A stretch of DNA of 64,000 nucleotides from NCBI GenBank assembly GCA_014885115.2, contig WKLE02001195.1:1-64000 (forward strand). Reading direction: 5' to 3'. This DNA comes from Asterionellopsis glacialis (Eukaryota; Bacillariophyta; Plagiogrammaphyceae; Rhaphoneidales; Asterionellopsidaceae). Positions 10,170 to 21,876 of this stretch are shown piece by piece; positions within the stretch are counted from its first letter, which is position 1; every line of letters starts with the position of its first letter. The notes beneath the pieces are model-generated. The model was not told where the DNA came from. It searched no databases and saw nothing but the letters and a program-made list of their open reading frames with translations. Position numbers and translations under genes: made by a program.

Positions 10170-10703
10170 TCAAAATTGTTGTTCAAGTTTTTCTAAAATC
10201 GAAGTAATTTGATTCTTCATGAGTGGTTGTCCCTTCCGTGTACGTTTAGACATATTCTTGGCACGGATCTTTCTCTTTTGGAGCTGTGCTTCTTTTTGTT
10301 TCTGTTTGTCTAGTTTTTCTTGATGTGCACGTTGTTTCTCTTGCTTCATTTCTTCTGCCCTTTCTCGTGATTTGGCTAATGGATCTGATTTCTTCAATTT
10401 CTTTCTTCTTCTTTCTTGTGGATCGTTCTTTTCTTGGTCAACATTATCATCATCATTATCTGAACGAGCATAACGTTTCCGACTAGCACCTCTTCCTGGT
10501 TCGTATCCTTCTTTTTTCATAGCTTTTTGATATTGACGTAATAGTTTTGATTTTTCAACTACTTTCTTTTCTTTCCGTTCATTGTATGCATGGATTGCTC
10601 GTGTCACACCCTTCTTTTTCCCAGTAGCAAATTCTTCCACACCAATAGCTTTTCGTCGACGATACTGCCCATCATCGCCTCCTCTTCTTCTACTTTCTGA
10701 CAT
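10170..10703 (-). CDS. Fyv7/CCDC59-like rRNA-processing protein
   Basis: 177 residues from the ATG at 10703 (opens MSESRRRGG). The open frame extends 73 codons further upstream without family character. The protein is strongly basic and helical: a KKKGVTRAIHAYNERKEKK region near residues 30-50, a long Lys/Glu/Gln coiled coil, and a C-terminal box TRKGQPLMKNQITSILEKLE. That box matches the tail of Fyv7 and TAP26/CCDC59 proteins, which act in small-subunit pre-rRNA processing in the nucleolus. Assignment rests on this tail and on composition, because the family is short and diverges quickly. Other nucleolar coiled-coil proteins remain possible. Confidence 0.65.
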   Translation of the reverse strand: MSESRRRGGDDGQYRRRKAIGVEEFATGKKKGVTRAIHAYNERKEKKVVEKSKLLRQYQKAMKKEGYEPGRGASRKRYARSDNDDDNVDQEKNDPQERRRKKLKKSDPLAKSRERAEEMKQEKQRAHQEKLDKQKQKEAQLQKRKIRAKNMSKRTRKGQPLMKNQITSILEKLEQQF

Positions 10704-11275
10704 TGTGCTGTTTGAAATGTTATCTGCTTTGGGTGATTTCCAATCTAATATAACACTATGGTCTTTGATAGACACAACAGAACAAAGCCAGTGAGATGTG
10801 CAACAAGAACGCTTGTCCAGGTCCCGCAATGGCGGAAAAAAAAAACTGCGAGAGGAAAATGTTCTGTCGTTTGGAAACGCAACACTGTGAGACGGACGAG
10901 AATGACTGGCTGACGGGGACACGGCCAGGCAGAAAAAGAACTTCTTGACGTTCTAACGTAAATAATTACACCTTGAGGAGTGTAAGAAACATGTCTTTTG
11001 CGCAGATCGCGCATGACAAGAGCACGTCAGTGATCTTCGTTGTGGAAGAGAGAAAAAGATATTGTGTGATTCACAATGGTGACATGACACAGGACACATA
11101 AGACAAAAGTGACAACTCACAGCACCCCATTGCATTCCGTACGTGAAAACAGTTCGTAACTTGTTCATCGGAGAGATTCACATCACATTGCAGATATTCA
11201 ACCATACAACATTCAAGCCCGGTTACTAAGAGCTACATCTTTACTGGTTCCAATATTTAGAAAACAAATAAAACA
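10704..11275. other. Divergent promoter region
   Basis: 572 bp between the divergently transcribed Fyv7-like and lumen-protein genes. No further gene is supported. Sequence just before 11276 is A-rich (AAACAATGAA), a reasonable start context. Confidence 0.4.
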
Positions 11276-12194
11276 ATGAAAGCAGCAATTTACTTTTTGT
11301 CGGCATGTGTTGCCACTAGCAGTGCTTTCTCTACTGCTTCATTCGCCAAAACAACCACCACCACTAGTTTGGCAGCAACCACCACCAATACTAACGGTGA
11401 AGATTCAACTTCTGTAGCATCTCGCCGTTCCTTCTTGAGTACATCCGCTGCTACTGCTGCTGCAACAATTGCATTTGGACTTGCTACACCACCACAACCA
11501 GCAGAGGCCGTGGGACCTGTCAGGGTTGATTTAACCAACCCAAAGTACTCGGCAGCACCTTGTCCTAAGGATCGTCCTATTCCTGGTGAAAAGGCTATGA
11601 AGGGTATGCGTGGATTGTGTGTTACTGTCGAAGCCGATTTGAAAGAAAATTCACCAAAGGAGTTGGATAAGGTTGGTGTGTACGGGTTTGTGAAGGACGG
11701 AAACACAGGTGATTCTGTCTTGGCCAATAATCCTGATTTAAGTACCGATGCTGGACAATTTGCTATTATCGAAAAGGTCACTACCACAGACAAGAAAGTT
11801 ATATTTGATTTTGTAGCAGCTGTTCCAGTGGAAAAGGTACGTTCTTTCTTTTGGTGGTATTATTGAAAAGAGGAGATAAAGTTTTCATGGACAAGGCTGT
11901 GCGCGTTCTAAATTTCATACAAACATGTGCACAATATCTTATCACACTTTTGACTTATTCCTCTCTTGTACCTCTGTTTCACAGGACGTATCTAAATATG
12001 ATAATGGAATTGGACCACTTGACTTTGAAAGTTTGCGTATCATTAGTTATCCTGGTGGACAACAATATGGTGCTATAAATCCTTGCGAAATGAATGAATT
12101 TAGTGACGAATGTGAAGCCTGGGAAAATGAAAATGGACCTTATGAAAAGGCTGACTATATGGTAAAAAGTAATCCTCGTACCAAGGGACGGTAA
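11276..12194 (+). CDS. Thylakoid lumen protein, Tat-type leader, two exons
   Basis: Exons 11276-11836 and 11985-12194, with a 148-bp GT-AG intron in phase 0 (GAAAAG/GTACGT, CACAG/GACGTA). Product 256 residues. The N-terminus carries a signal peptide ending near SSAFS, the diatom ER/plastid bipartite signal with Phe at +1, then a Ser/Thr-rich transit peptide. Next comes a twin-arginine lumen leader (SRRSFLST, an Ala-rich stretch, then PAEA), placing the mature protein of about 175 residues in the thylakoid lumen by the Tat route. The mature part has four cysteines (APCPKDRP, GLCVTV, NPCEMN, DECEAW) that could form disulfides. I do not recognise the family. A photosystem-associated or luminal chaperone role is inference from location only. 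Confidence 0.85.
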
Positions 12195-12678
12195 ACTCCG
12201 TTTATCACTGCATTCATGGAAGTTCGAGATGGTTTGAGGAGACACGATGTAGACAAAAGGACGCAGTCGTCAACAACCATGGTCCATATTCTTTTAGGAA
12301 GAAACGGGAATAGCACTTGGATCTGTCTCACCGTTTGGTAGATGCAAACTCTTAATTATAATTTACAGTAGCTTTAGAGAGGAACCTTACATTATCAAGT
12401 TTGTTAATAGATTGAGTTTCGAAACTCTGGAATTTCTTGGGTGATTTGGCCGTGACAAGGAGTATTATTAACGAATGTATCTAACTTGTTTCGGTCGCTT
12501 TTCTTCTTCTCTCTCGCTCTCGCTCGTGCTGTGAGTCTAGAGCGACAGAAACAAACATGAATCAATCCCAAATTTCGTAGAACACAAAACATATGAGTCA
12601 TATGGAGTAATGAATGCTACAGAAATTGTTTGTAGTTGGCAACTTTGTAGTTGGTGACAAACGCACCATGCGATTAAT
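12195..12678. other. Spacer
   Basis: No gene seen between the convergent lumen-protein gene and the hydroxylase pseudogene. Confidence 0.4.
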
Positions 12679-14094
12679 TTAAACGATGTCATGGCTCAAA
12701 GCGGCAACGTTCTCTTCCGAATACCGATAGTCAGCTTTCAGGTGTTTCCAGATCCAAGTAGTCAAAATCCATTTTTCATCCATTGCGACACTACCTTGAT
12801 GTTCTGTCATTTCATCTTCCACCAAATCCAAGCTCATTGGAAAATGAACGACAGCCATCCCTCTTTTAGGTTCAATATCCAATCCAAGTTTAGTAAATAA
12901 TGTTGTTCCGCCTGATTGTACATCATTCAAGTAACAAAACACAGTAGCGACCCTTCCAGAGTCTTGAAATCCTTAAGCGGTCGTAGCCCCATCAAAGCCA
13001 TCTGTATGCGGTTTGAACTCCTGCCCTCTCTTGTAGTTTAGCACTTGGAATATTTCAAGCTGCTCTTCCACACAATTTCCCAATTCCAATATTTTTTTGG
13101 TAATTGATGGAACTTCACCTCGTGGGATATTCGCATTTGTGCTCGTTCGAGATGGATCCTCTTCCACTACACCTGTTTCCTCATTTTTTACAAGACATGG
13201 TTGGATGTTCAATTGAGCCTTGCCAATGATCCTATCGCATTCATCTTGACTCAGAAAATTTGCAACTGTATAAATATCAGGATTGGAATAAATTTTCTGG
13301 AGATTGGGATAGTTGCCATTGATTGTATGATATATCCGCCGATCCTTCATAGTTTCACTCTTGTCAAGCTTGCCAATGTGACTATATGCCATTTGAAGGT
13401 ATGGCATCAAGTCCCCTAGCTCATGTGCATATTCTTTTGCAATATTGTTTGTCAATTTATACAATTTTGATGTATCTATAGACATCGACTCATCTTGATT
13501 TCTATTCGATCTTGATAAAAGGATCCTCTCCCCTTTTGCAATGGATTTCGTGGCAACCATGCCACAGACAGGTGCAAAACCTGGCAATGGTAAAAACCTA
13601 CAATTACTTTGTTGTTCATCTTCTTGTTCGTTGGAAGCTGACGGAATGATATTTCCATGCCATCCGTCATGAGCTACATTCTTCTCTGAATGAATATACA
13701 ATGGTTCTGATCATATGCGTAAATGAGGATAAGGATATCGTTCCTTTTCCAGTAAGTCCACACGCTTGGACAACAGACTTTGATCAGATATTTGACCTTC
13801 CTTAGCCTTTCCTATAAAAATGGATTTGATCGGATAAAGCGTGACTAGTTCTCCGCCGGATACGTCACATTTGGCAATAATTTCGTTGGACGTCCCATGG
13901 AATTCAATCTGATTTGCCCAGGATGGAGAATACAACTCAGGATTTTGTATGTGCGACACGATGGAATTCAGATTTTTGATGGTCTGTGTTAGCACGGTTC
14001 CCGCGGATGATAGAGAGTTTACCAATCCTTTCTCCACTGATATCACAAGCAAGACTAATATAATCGTCACTTGAGCAACTTTTGAGGAAATCAT
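12679..14094 (-). pseudogene. Prolyl 4-hydroxylase-like gene with two in-frame stops
   Basis: From the ATG at 14094 one reading frame runs about 470 codons to the TAA at 12679, interrupted only by TGA at 13711-13713 and TAA at 12973-12975. The N-terminal part has a signal anchor (TIILVLLVISVEKGLVNS) and segments reminiscent of SET-like proteins (GMVATKSIAKGERILL). The C-terminal half is a 2OG-Fe(II) dioxygenase of P4H type: FLSQDECDRIIGKA, iron ligands in PHTDGF, then FCYLNDVQSGGTTLF, distal histidine in TEHQGS and lysine nine residues later (DEKW). The TAA falls in the loop between the HxD motif and the next strand, and coding continues immediately after it. No frameshift and no plausible intron removes either stop. 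It is read here as a recently inactivated gene; readthrough or assembly error cannot be excluded. Confidence 0.75.
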
Positions 14095-14934
14095 TTTTGT
14101 CTTGAAATCATTATTGTCTTGATACCAGTTTGAAGAGACGGTGGAGTGAATGAATGAAGGTCATAATGTTCCAACAGTTGTAGACCACACAACATAGTGT
14201 TGATGTTGTTTGTGCATCCTCCTGAAAAGTTGAGAAGAAACCTTTACCATTTATGGTCTGCAGGACAACCGTACCCGAACGTTGAAGGAGAAGAAACTGT
14301 TCCGATCGCATTATTTTGTTTAGGATTCTAGAGGATCTTCTCTTTTAATTTCATTAGACTCATACAAAAGGTAGCAGTAGACTAAAGTGTAACTGTCTTC
14401 CTACCTGTTTATTGTATTGCAAGATCATTTACATTGCTAAAGCACAACGGAGGAAGAACTAGGACTTTTTAATGGTAGAAATTTGCACTTTCTGGAGGAT
14501 GTTTCCTTGTCCAAATTCACAAACCATTTGATGGAGATGGTAACCAACACTCTTTTTGACTGACATTACAAGGATTCGTTTAACAACAATGATTGACAAG
14601 ACTTACTTGATAGCTCGAGTAAAAAAGTATGCAAGTTGATTGGCATTGCCTGTAGAAGCTTGAAAAATACAAATATAAAGTGATATGTATTACTTTTAAA
14701 GAAGAGACACTCAGTGAATTGTGTGTCTCATTTTGCTTTTCAAGCTATGAGCAAACAAAAAATAAATATGCGTGTGCTTTCATTGTTGAACAACCCACCA
14801 GATGCACTCTAAATCCTAGTCGCTAAGAGTTATCGAAACACCAAACACCAAACGCTTTCTCCATCTAACATCAAACCTCCTCCATATCATATCATGTCAT
14901 ATCATATCATATCATATCTCTCCTCTCCCTTGAT
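14095..14934. other. Spacer with CATAT repeat
   Basis: 840 bp without a supported gene. A pentanucleotide CATAT array occupies about 14883-14918, just downstream of the PGDH stop codon. Confidence 0.45.
14883..14918. repeat. CATAT pentanucleotide microsatellite
   Basis: About seven units of CATAT with one variant (ATCATGTCAT), within 20 bp of the PGDH stop codon and therefore probably in its 3'UTR. Confidence 0.8.
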
Positions 14935-16395
14935 TTACACATTACCTGCAGTACGGCCACTCAAATCACCAATGTCTTTATGGGCATCAGTCCAGGCTGT
15001 ATGGAAGGTTCCTGGTTTGTCAACACGTTCGTAGGTGTGACCACCAAAAAAATCACGTTGAGCTTGGACTAAATTGGCAGCCAAGGATTCACGACGGTAT
15101 TGATCGTAGTACGTCAAGGATGTACAAAGTGTAGGACAACCAATACCTGAGGCAACACCCAAGCCAACAATACGACGCCATGCCATATGACGACTGTTCA
15201 ATTCTGCAGCAAAGGCAGGATCAACCATCAAGTTGGGTAAGTCAGGATTAGTGGTAAAGGCATTTTGAATCTTACCCAAAAGGTCAGCACGGATAATGCA
15301 TCCACCACGCCACATCAAGGCACATTGGGCTAAATCAACACCCCATTCCTTCTTATCGGATGCTGCCCTGATGATGTTCATACCCTGTGCGTAGGAACAA
15401 ATCTTGGAACAGTACAAGGCATTTTTAAGATCAGCAAGTACTTGATCTTTGTCGACCGTGGGGAGTTGGATAGGTCCTTCCAAAATGGTGGCTGCCTTGA
15501 CACGTTCATCCTTGCGTCCAGAAATGTATCGTGTATCCAAGGAGGCAGCAATCGTAGGGGCAGCTACAGATTGTTCTGCAGCTTCTTGGACAGTCCAACG
15601 TCCAGTACCCTTCATACCAGTCTTGTCTAAAATGTAGTCCACGACGTGAACTCCATCATCATCCTTTTTGGCTAAAATCTTGTAGGTGATTTCAATAAGG
15701 TATGAATTTAATTCAGTGCTATTCCATTGTTCAAATGTCTTTGCCATTTCATCATTGGACATTTTCAATACCTTGCGCATAATATCGTAAACTTCTGAAA
15801 TAAGTTGCATATCACCATATTCAATACCATTATGAACCATCTTGACATAATTACCTGCACCAAGTGGTCCACAATACCCTGTACAGGCCTCATTATCACC
15901 AACATGTGCAGCACATTTTGTAATGATGGGTTCAATGGCATCATAGGCTTCCTTGGGTCCACCAGGCATGAGGGAAGGTCCGTTACGGGCACCTTCTTCA
16001 CCACCGGAAATACCCATACCAATAAAATGAATACCCTTGGGTTCTAATTCTTCACCACGGCGAATGGTGTTGGGAAACCATTCATTACCACCATCAATAA
16101 TAATATCACCTGCCTCCAAGAATTCACTAAGTTTGGCAATGGTTTCATCGACAGGCTTACCAGCTTGTACTAAAATAACAATTTTACGTGGTGTCGAAAG
16201 TTGAGCACAAAAATCTTCCACTCCAGTCGACCCTACCAGGGGTAAATCACCCTCAACCTTGGCACGTTCGACGGTGGTAGTTACCTTGGCAGGTGACCGA
16301 TTACCAACGCAAACTTTGAATCCATGACTTGCCATATTCAAAGCAAAGTTTTGACCCATAACAGCCAAACCCCAAAGTCCAATATCACAACTCAT
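14935..16395 (-). CDS. 6-phosphogluconate dehydrogenase (decarboxylating)
   Basis: 486 residues, single exon, the usual length for the enzyme. It oxidises 6-phosphogluconate to ribulose 5-phosphate and CO2 with NADP+, in the oxidative pentose phosphate pathway. The Rossmann start is GLWGLAVMGQNFALNMASHG, followed by IIDGGNEW, the signature GISGGEEGARNGPSLMPGG, and the catalytic Lys/Asn motif KMVHNGIEYGDMQLI. Substrate-binding residues near the C-terminus are kept (AQRDFFGGHTYER). No targeting peptide precedes the nucleotide-binding fold, so the cytosol is the likely site. All key residues seem intact. Its 3' end points at the hydroxylase pseudogene. Confidence 0.97.
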   Translation of the reverse strand: MSCDIGLWGLAVMGQNFALNMASHGFKVCVGNRSPAKVTTTVERAKVEGDLPLVGSTGVEDFCAQLSTPRKIVILVQAGKPVDETIAKLSEFLEAGDIIIDGGNEWFPNTIRRGEELEPKGIHFIGMGISGGEEGARNGPSLMPGGPKEAYDAIEPIITKCAAHVGDNEACTGYCGPLGAGNYVKMVHNGIEYGDMQLISEVYDIMRKVLKMSNDEMAKTFEQWNSTELNSYLIEITYKILAKKDDDGVHVVDYILDKTGMKGTGRWTVQEAAEQSVAAPTIAASLDTRYISGRKDERVKAATILEGPIQLPTVDKDQVLADLKNALYCSKICSYAQGMNIIRAASDKKEWGVDLAQCALMWRGGCIIRADLLGKIQNAFTTNPDLPNLMVDPAFAAELNSRHMAWRRIVGLGVASGIGCPTLCTSLTYYDQYRRESLAANLVQAQRDFFGGHTYERVDKPGTFHTAWTDAHKDIGDLSGRTAGNV

Positions 16396-17304
16396 CTTGG
16401 TCTTGTCTTTGTATTTAAAAAATAAAATATCTTTATTGTTTTTATGATAATAAAGTTGGATATTTTTGTAGGAATGGATAAATTACAACCAAGATTTTAA
16501 AAAAATAGAAATCGCGACCAAAAAAAAAAGAGAGAAGAAATTAGGGTAAGATTGGACTTTTGGAAAGATCAAGATGCAATTTCATCCAAGACCTGGCTTG
16601 GATCGGAATATCTGCAATCCTATCAACAATCTTTTTCCATTCATTTCATCCATATTCTGTTCAAAGAAAGATATCATCTTGTGTATCATGGACTGCTTAC
16701 CTCTTTGTGGTTGATCCGTGTAACACTGTAAACGGCTTTGCTATTGTTAATTATGTTGCTCTAGATTAGCTGTGACAACAGAGTGAAAAGTGCGACTAGC
16801 AGCATTCGGAGGTTTGGGAGGAGAGAAAAAGATCTTCGATCCGTTTTGGACACTCCTTCTTCCAAAACAAGCAGTCATTCTAATGTCTAGATTCATGCAT
16901 GTGCACATCCGGATATCCCCCGTAGAATTCTACTTGCAATTGTACCATAAGAATAAGAACCCCACCTGGGCAATTTCATAGCGTGATTGGCTGAAATTTC
17001 TTTAGGATCTTGCCCTTCCTGCCTTGCCTGGGCAACTTGGGCAATAACTATTTTTCAGAGATGGGATTCGACTCAATCGACTGAATTGTTGACTAGCATC
17101 CCAATTTTTGACATTCGTACCATTGACAGACATTAGCCATTGAATTTTTGAATTGTTCCCTACTATTGGAATTGTGAACGTAAAATGAACGTAGTCTGGA
17201 CATTCATCGTTGAAGAAAAAAGTGGCGCGGTTGACTTTTTATGCTCTTTTGAAAGCCACCGACGACACGACAACGAACTTTTTGGAACCTCCTGAGCAGA
17301 ACTG
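16396..17304. other. Divergent promoter region
   Basis: 909 bp between PGDH and the MIS12-like gene. Short open frames are present but none has recognisable content. The PGDH 5' flank is very AT-rich. Confidence 0.4.
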
Positions 17305-18354
17305 ATGAGCACCATGATGGCAGAAGAGAAGACTACCGGTATTGCCGATTCCAATACGGATAGTAATGACAGCACCAGTAACAATAACGAAAATAGTTCC
17401 TCTACAGCAGCAGTAACAACAAATGATTCTACTGATGACAATAATACTGCTGCGAAAAGTGCTGATGAAAGTACAGTTCTTTTTGGATCTGCACCCTTTG
17501 ATGTGATGAGTGAATTGTCTGATAGGATTGATAATGCCTTGATGGATGGTGTAGCATCCTTACCACTTCTTCCCAAGGCACCACTTCCCAACAGCAGCAG
17601 CAACATCACAGAACAAGAAGAAGGTGGAGATGAAAAATTAATGAAATTATTACGAAAGGCATATTTTAAAAATGTGGATATCGTAGAAGCCTATGCAACA
17701 CGAAATATTTTCTCCATTCAAAACTTTCCACCTACAAGACGACGTAACATTATGGAAGCTTTTATATCCAAAACAATACCTACTATTCAAGATACAAAAG
17801 AGAATGAAAAGGAAAACAAGAAAAAGAATGATGTTGATGCTTCTCAGTACAAGTATCCCAGCAAGGATGAAATACCGCGCAAGGGAGAGTTACAAAAGAT
17901 TAATCAAGAAACACAAGAGCTTCGTGAAAAATTAAGACAATTACGTCGTCATCACACAAAGGTCATGAAACAATTAGATTCCTTATCGAATGTAAATCAA
18001 TCTGTCAAAGTTACCAACAAAGTCTTACAAGATGTATCCACAAATCATCCAAACTTTCAAAGTAGGAATCATGTTCACGATTCTGTGACTGCCATGATGG
18101 TAGGTAAGGAGGGATTAGAACAACTAAAGCGTGATGGAAAGGATTTATCACAAAAATTAGACGATAAAAAACGTGAACGTTCTCAAGGTAGTGAAGACGA
18201 CGAGGAGGACTTTGTTGATTTACAAGCGACGGCATATCATTCTAATAAAAACAAATTGACATTGGAAGAAGAATATGCAGAACGACGAAAAATGATTAAG
18301 ACAACCAAAGAAGGTATGACGAAAATGACAGAATTTTTATTAAAGCAACGGTGA
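17305..18354 (+). CDS. MIS12: Probable MIS12/Mtw1 kinetochore protein
   Basis: 349 residues, single exon, ATG at 17305. After a Ser/Thr/Asn-rich leader, residues 59-87 (LFGSAPFDVMSELSDRIDNA) match the first Mis12 motif, normally FG-x-P-x-x-F-x-D-x-I-N. Residues 108-140 (EKLMKLLRKAYFKNVDIVEA, then YATRNIFSI) match the second, a helix ending in Y-x-x-RNIF-x-I as in yeast Mtw1. A long coiled coil follows at about 195-235, with more helix to the end. Mis12 forms the Mis12 complex, which links centromeric chromatin to Ndc80 at the outer kinetochore. The N-terminal and middle extensions are longer than in yeast or human. Identification is by motif, not full alignment. Confidence 0.65.
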   Translation: MSTMMAEEKTTGIADSNTDSNDSTSNNNENSSSTAAVTTNDSTDDNNTAAKSADESTVLFGSAPFDVMSELSDRIDNALMDGVASLPLLPKAPLPNSSSNITEQEEGGDEKLMKLLRKAYFKNVDIVEAYATRNIFSIQNFPPTRRRNIMEAFISKTIPTIQDTKENEKENKKKNDVDASQYKYPSKDEIPRKGELQKINQETQELREKLRQLRRHHTKVMKQLDSLSNVNQSVKVTNKVLQDVSTNHPNFQSRNHVHDSVTAMMVGKEGLEQLKRDGKDLSQKLDDKKRERSQGSEDDEEDFVDLQATAYHSNKNKLTLEEEYAERRKMIKTTKEGMTKMTEFLLKQR

Positions 18355-19657
18355 AACAATAATCGTACCACATGGTATGAAACACATCAGAGAAACACAA
18401 CCCAAACCAACATATTAAATTTTAGTTTTTAAAAATGTGGCGTAATCTCCTACTCTCTAGAGCTAGAGTGATAGATACGTTCAAGCGTGAACTCAGACTC
18501 ATGCTTCCCATTGACATATTCGTCCTCGTTTGTTATCATACTCTTTTCTAAATGAAAGCCAATCCGGTATTCACATGACCAATTCTTCTGATGATGCAAT
18601 CCAAATCAATCGTACGAAATGAAGCTTGTTTGAAATATCCATCAGAACTTGAAGAATTGCTTTGCAGTTACTACACTGTTATTATTATTTTAACAGAAGA
18701 GTTTGCAGTGTTCCAAATATCCAATTTCCAACCACACTTTTTGTTGTCTAGAATCCTTCCTACGAAGTATTCTTTTCTGCACGATTGTCCTATCTCCGGA
18801 GTGACAAGGTAATCGTGTGAAAATTGTGAATCTACATCTACATGGAAAGATAAATTTAGGGTACCCACATCTTTGTCTAGTTTTTCAGGTGATGTTTGTC
18901 TCTTTTTATGGAAACTATGGAATGATCATATTTTTTTGCACGATCGCCATGTGGAGGACCCTCTCTAGTTTATTCGCACATCAACAACCCTGACCTTCAT
19001 CGGTATTTTGTGAAGAGCGATCGTGTGAAATTCTAAATTTTAAAAAAAAAGTCGTCTTGCAGTCTACAGTTTCCCAGGTTCGTATGTAGTCACGGAGTCT
19101 CGGTCATCTACAGAAATGTATCGCATGTAGGACCGACAAGTACGGAGAAACGCGTTGGAGACCAGACCAAAAAGTTTCTGTAGTTAAATAGGAGAAATTT
19201 TTTTTTCCCTTCTGGAACGTTGCTCAAGTACTGAAGACACGTAAAAAAGACACTGCGCACATGCCATACACAAAGTTTCAAAAAAAGTGGGACATGCTAA
19301 AAACTGTTTATTGGGACCCATGAAAACACAACAGGATATCATTCCATTCCATAGACGGGAAAGGGTTTCCCGGATGGAATGGCAACAAAGGTGAAAGTCG
19401 CACAATATTTAAGTGACATACTCCCTCAGTAAGCGAATTGGGACACAAGATACAGAGAGAGACTGGGACCGTTTATATTCTACAATACAATCTCTAGAGA
19501 CCGTGATCGCATATTCTTGGCGTGTTTGCTTTTTTATTGTTCATCGTCTCGTTCCCAGGTTTGTGCATCTTTACATCACGTATGGAATCACGAAAGACTC
19601 TTCATTTGCCGTTATCTTAGTGCAGTAGCTTCATTGATCCCATTGGATGTGCAAACC
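18355..19657. other. Spacer
   Basis: 1.3 kb with no supported gene. CTCTAGAG palindromes occur at 18455-18462 and near 19492-19500. Confidence 0.4.
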
Positions 19658-20910
19658 ATGAAAGAATCAACCATTTCGTTCACCCTTTCTTCTTCTAAAG
19701 TAGAATCGAACGAAGATACAAGTTGTGATAATATTCGACTTCCACCAGAGATCGTACACGAAATCATCGATTATGCTCCGATAGATTTACTTCTAACATT
19801 TCGAGAAGTGAATAAAGAATTCAAAAACTTTGTTGATGATGATCTTTCTCCGGAGGATTGGAGGGAACGAACGTCCAAATTGTCTCAGGACAAGGTTGGT
19901 GTCGATAGAATTCGTGTAAAAAACAGACTTGTGTTGGCATGTATCAAAGAACCTCGTTGTTGCGTAAGTATTTCAAAAATGTCGTTCAGATAAATATTTC
20001 CCGTGTTTGAAGCAATTATTCGTCTCTAAAAGACTCTACTCGTGTACTATACTTTTTTCTACAGCTCTGCGGTTGCAAATATTCAGCTCAAGGGAAAGGC
20101 ACCGACAAGGATTTTGGTGTCTACGCTCATGAAAGGTGTCGCAACAAACGCATCTTCCGATGTGATAGGATTGCAACAATGCTTCGTAAGTATGTCCCCA
20201 GTGACAAACTTATTGAAATCTACACCCCTGACATTATCAAGCTCAGTAAAAGTACCGGAGGTCGTACTGGATACAGTTCTCGTCCTACTCATCGTCCTTG
20301 GGAACATGATAGAGAATATGTACGGCGTGCCACTACGTGGCTAATGCCTCACTGGTCTATTCGTGAAACTTTGTACGACAGCTCACTTGCCCACAGTAAG
20401 AAGCAGGAACGTGGAAGTATTATGGCTAGTACGATTGTAAATGCCCTTGATGAATATACCAAATATGAAAGGAAGAAAAGACAAGAAAAGAAGGAACGTG
20501 ATGACCACGAGAGGGCTCAAGTGCTATCTCGTCTTGATAATTTTAGTGGAAAGGTAGGAGGTGAAATGTACCATCATATTTTCTACCTTTCCTCCTTACT
20601 TCAACGCATCTCCAAGACACGCCGTCCATCGTATTATCATGGTCATCGGTATAGCATTGAGGACGAAAAGAAATTACAGAAAATTACAATTGAGTTTAGT
20701 AGACAAACTGACTTTGTCCATAAAGGCATCAATAGTATCTATGATAAAGAGACTGATACTTGGCAAGATGCAGGAGCTGCTCTCCATGTTTCCAACTGGG
20801 TTACTATGGTAGCATCTGCGTACACTGCTATAAGTAAGGTGAACATTCATCCAGGGACCACCCACAATGTATTCCATCGTGAGTTTAAAAGAAGAAAAAC
20901 AGACCTTTGA
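19658..20910 (+). CDS. F-box-like protein with Cys/His cluster, two exons
   Basis: Exons 19658-19963 and 20065-20910, 383 residues. The intron of 101 bp has GTAAGT and TTTTTTCTACAG ends, phase 0. Residues 27-58 (LPPEIVHEIIDYAPIDLLLT, then FREVNKEF) resemble an F-box. Residues 101-135 carry CCxCGC, then H124, C127 and C135 (YAHERC), suggesting a zinc-binding module; the intron falls inside it. The C-terminal half is basic and helical (EYTKYERKKRQEKKERDDHE) with no domain I recognise. If the F-box is real, the protein would be an SCF ubiquitin ligase adaptor. An in-frame extension upstream of 19658 exists but looks like 5'UTR. Confidence 0.7.
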
Positions 20911-21876
20911 AGGCAAGAATATAGAACAAAAAATACACTAATATGCACACCGAGCGTACAAACAGTCGAGAAATCAGATCCTCCGAAAAGCTATTAGACA
21001 AAACGATCTTAATGTGATCATGTTTTAGTCCTAGCGCTAAGTACTAGAGAGAGTTCGTTCGTCAAGTCAACGGAATGGTCTCTAAAGGGAGGAATTGTTC
21101 GACGACTCAGAGAAATGATCCCCAAGTGATAATTATTTCCTTCAAATAATTACTACATTTGAACTCACTACAGAGAAAGATGATCTTAATGCGATCATTT
21201 TCATCTCTTCAAATAATAATGAATTCTTCATGCCATCGAGTAGTATCTGTATGCCTGCATGTCGAAATAAAAGTAAAGTTCTTTCTCGACGGATAATTGA
21301 CTTTGCCGTTTATTCATCATCAGTCGCACTATGAACTAATATTTTTTTGTTTCAATCTATAAATATATGACTACAATGAACTAGAAGCATCCCAAAAAAC
21401 AACTAGAAGATCTTCTAAACTAACTAGCTAGTCTAACCGGGTTGACAACGCGTTCTCATCCATAATTTATATTCGTTTTTTTTTAGCACTTAATTTTCAC
21501 AAACGTTCACGTTCACAATAAGACTTGTTACCAATTTTGATTAACATCCGGGAAGTACTTTTGTCAAATACACTAATTTCCAAAAAAATCCACTCCTACA
21601 GATATATCAATCATATTTAATCTCATCGTTCAACTACCTCTTGTGCCACATTACGTCAAAGACTTCTGTTCCAATCTATTTTCTCTACTTTCTTTTGTTT
21701 CCAATCTTTTCTAACTATCTCTTTTACATCGCTTATATATGTACCGATAGGAGAGCTATTCATACGCAAAATCTCCAAGTCAGTATATTCTGTTTTTGAG
21801 ACAAATTTAGACTGATTTTCGAAAAAAACTCAGATAATACTTATTCCGTGTTTCCTTTTTGCTTCAACTCGTGAGT
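20911..21876. other. Spacer between convergent genes
   Basis: 966 bp without a gene. A short direct repeat GATCTTAATGYGATCAT occurs near 21005 and 21182. Confidence 0.4.

Noticed and set aside
12679..14094. Alternative genetic code or selenocysteine to explain the stops
   Set aside because: TAA, TGA and TAG all terminate intact genes in the window, and a selenocysteine could explain only the TGA; that residue is not near the catalytic site.
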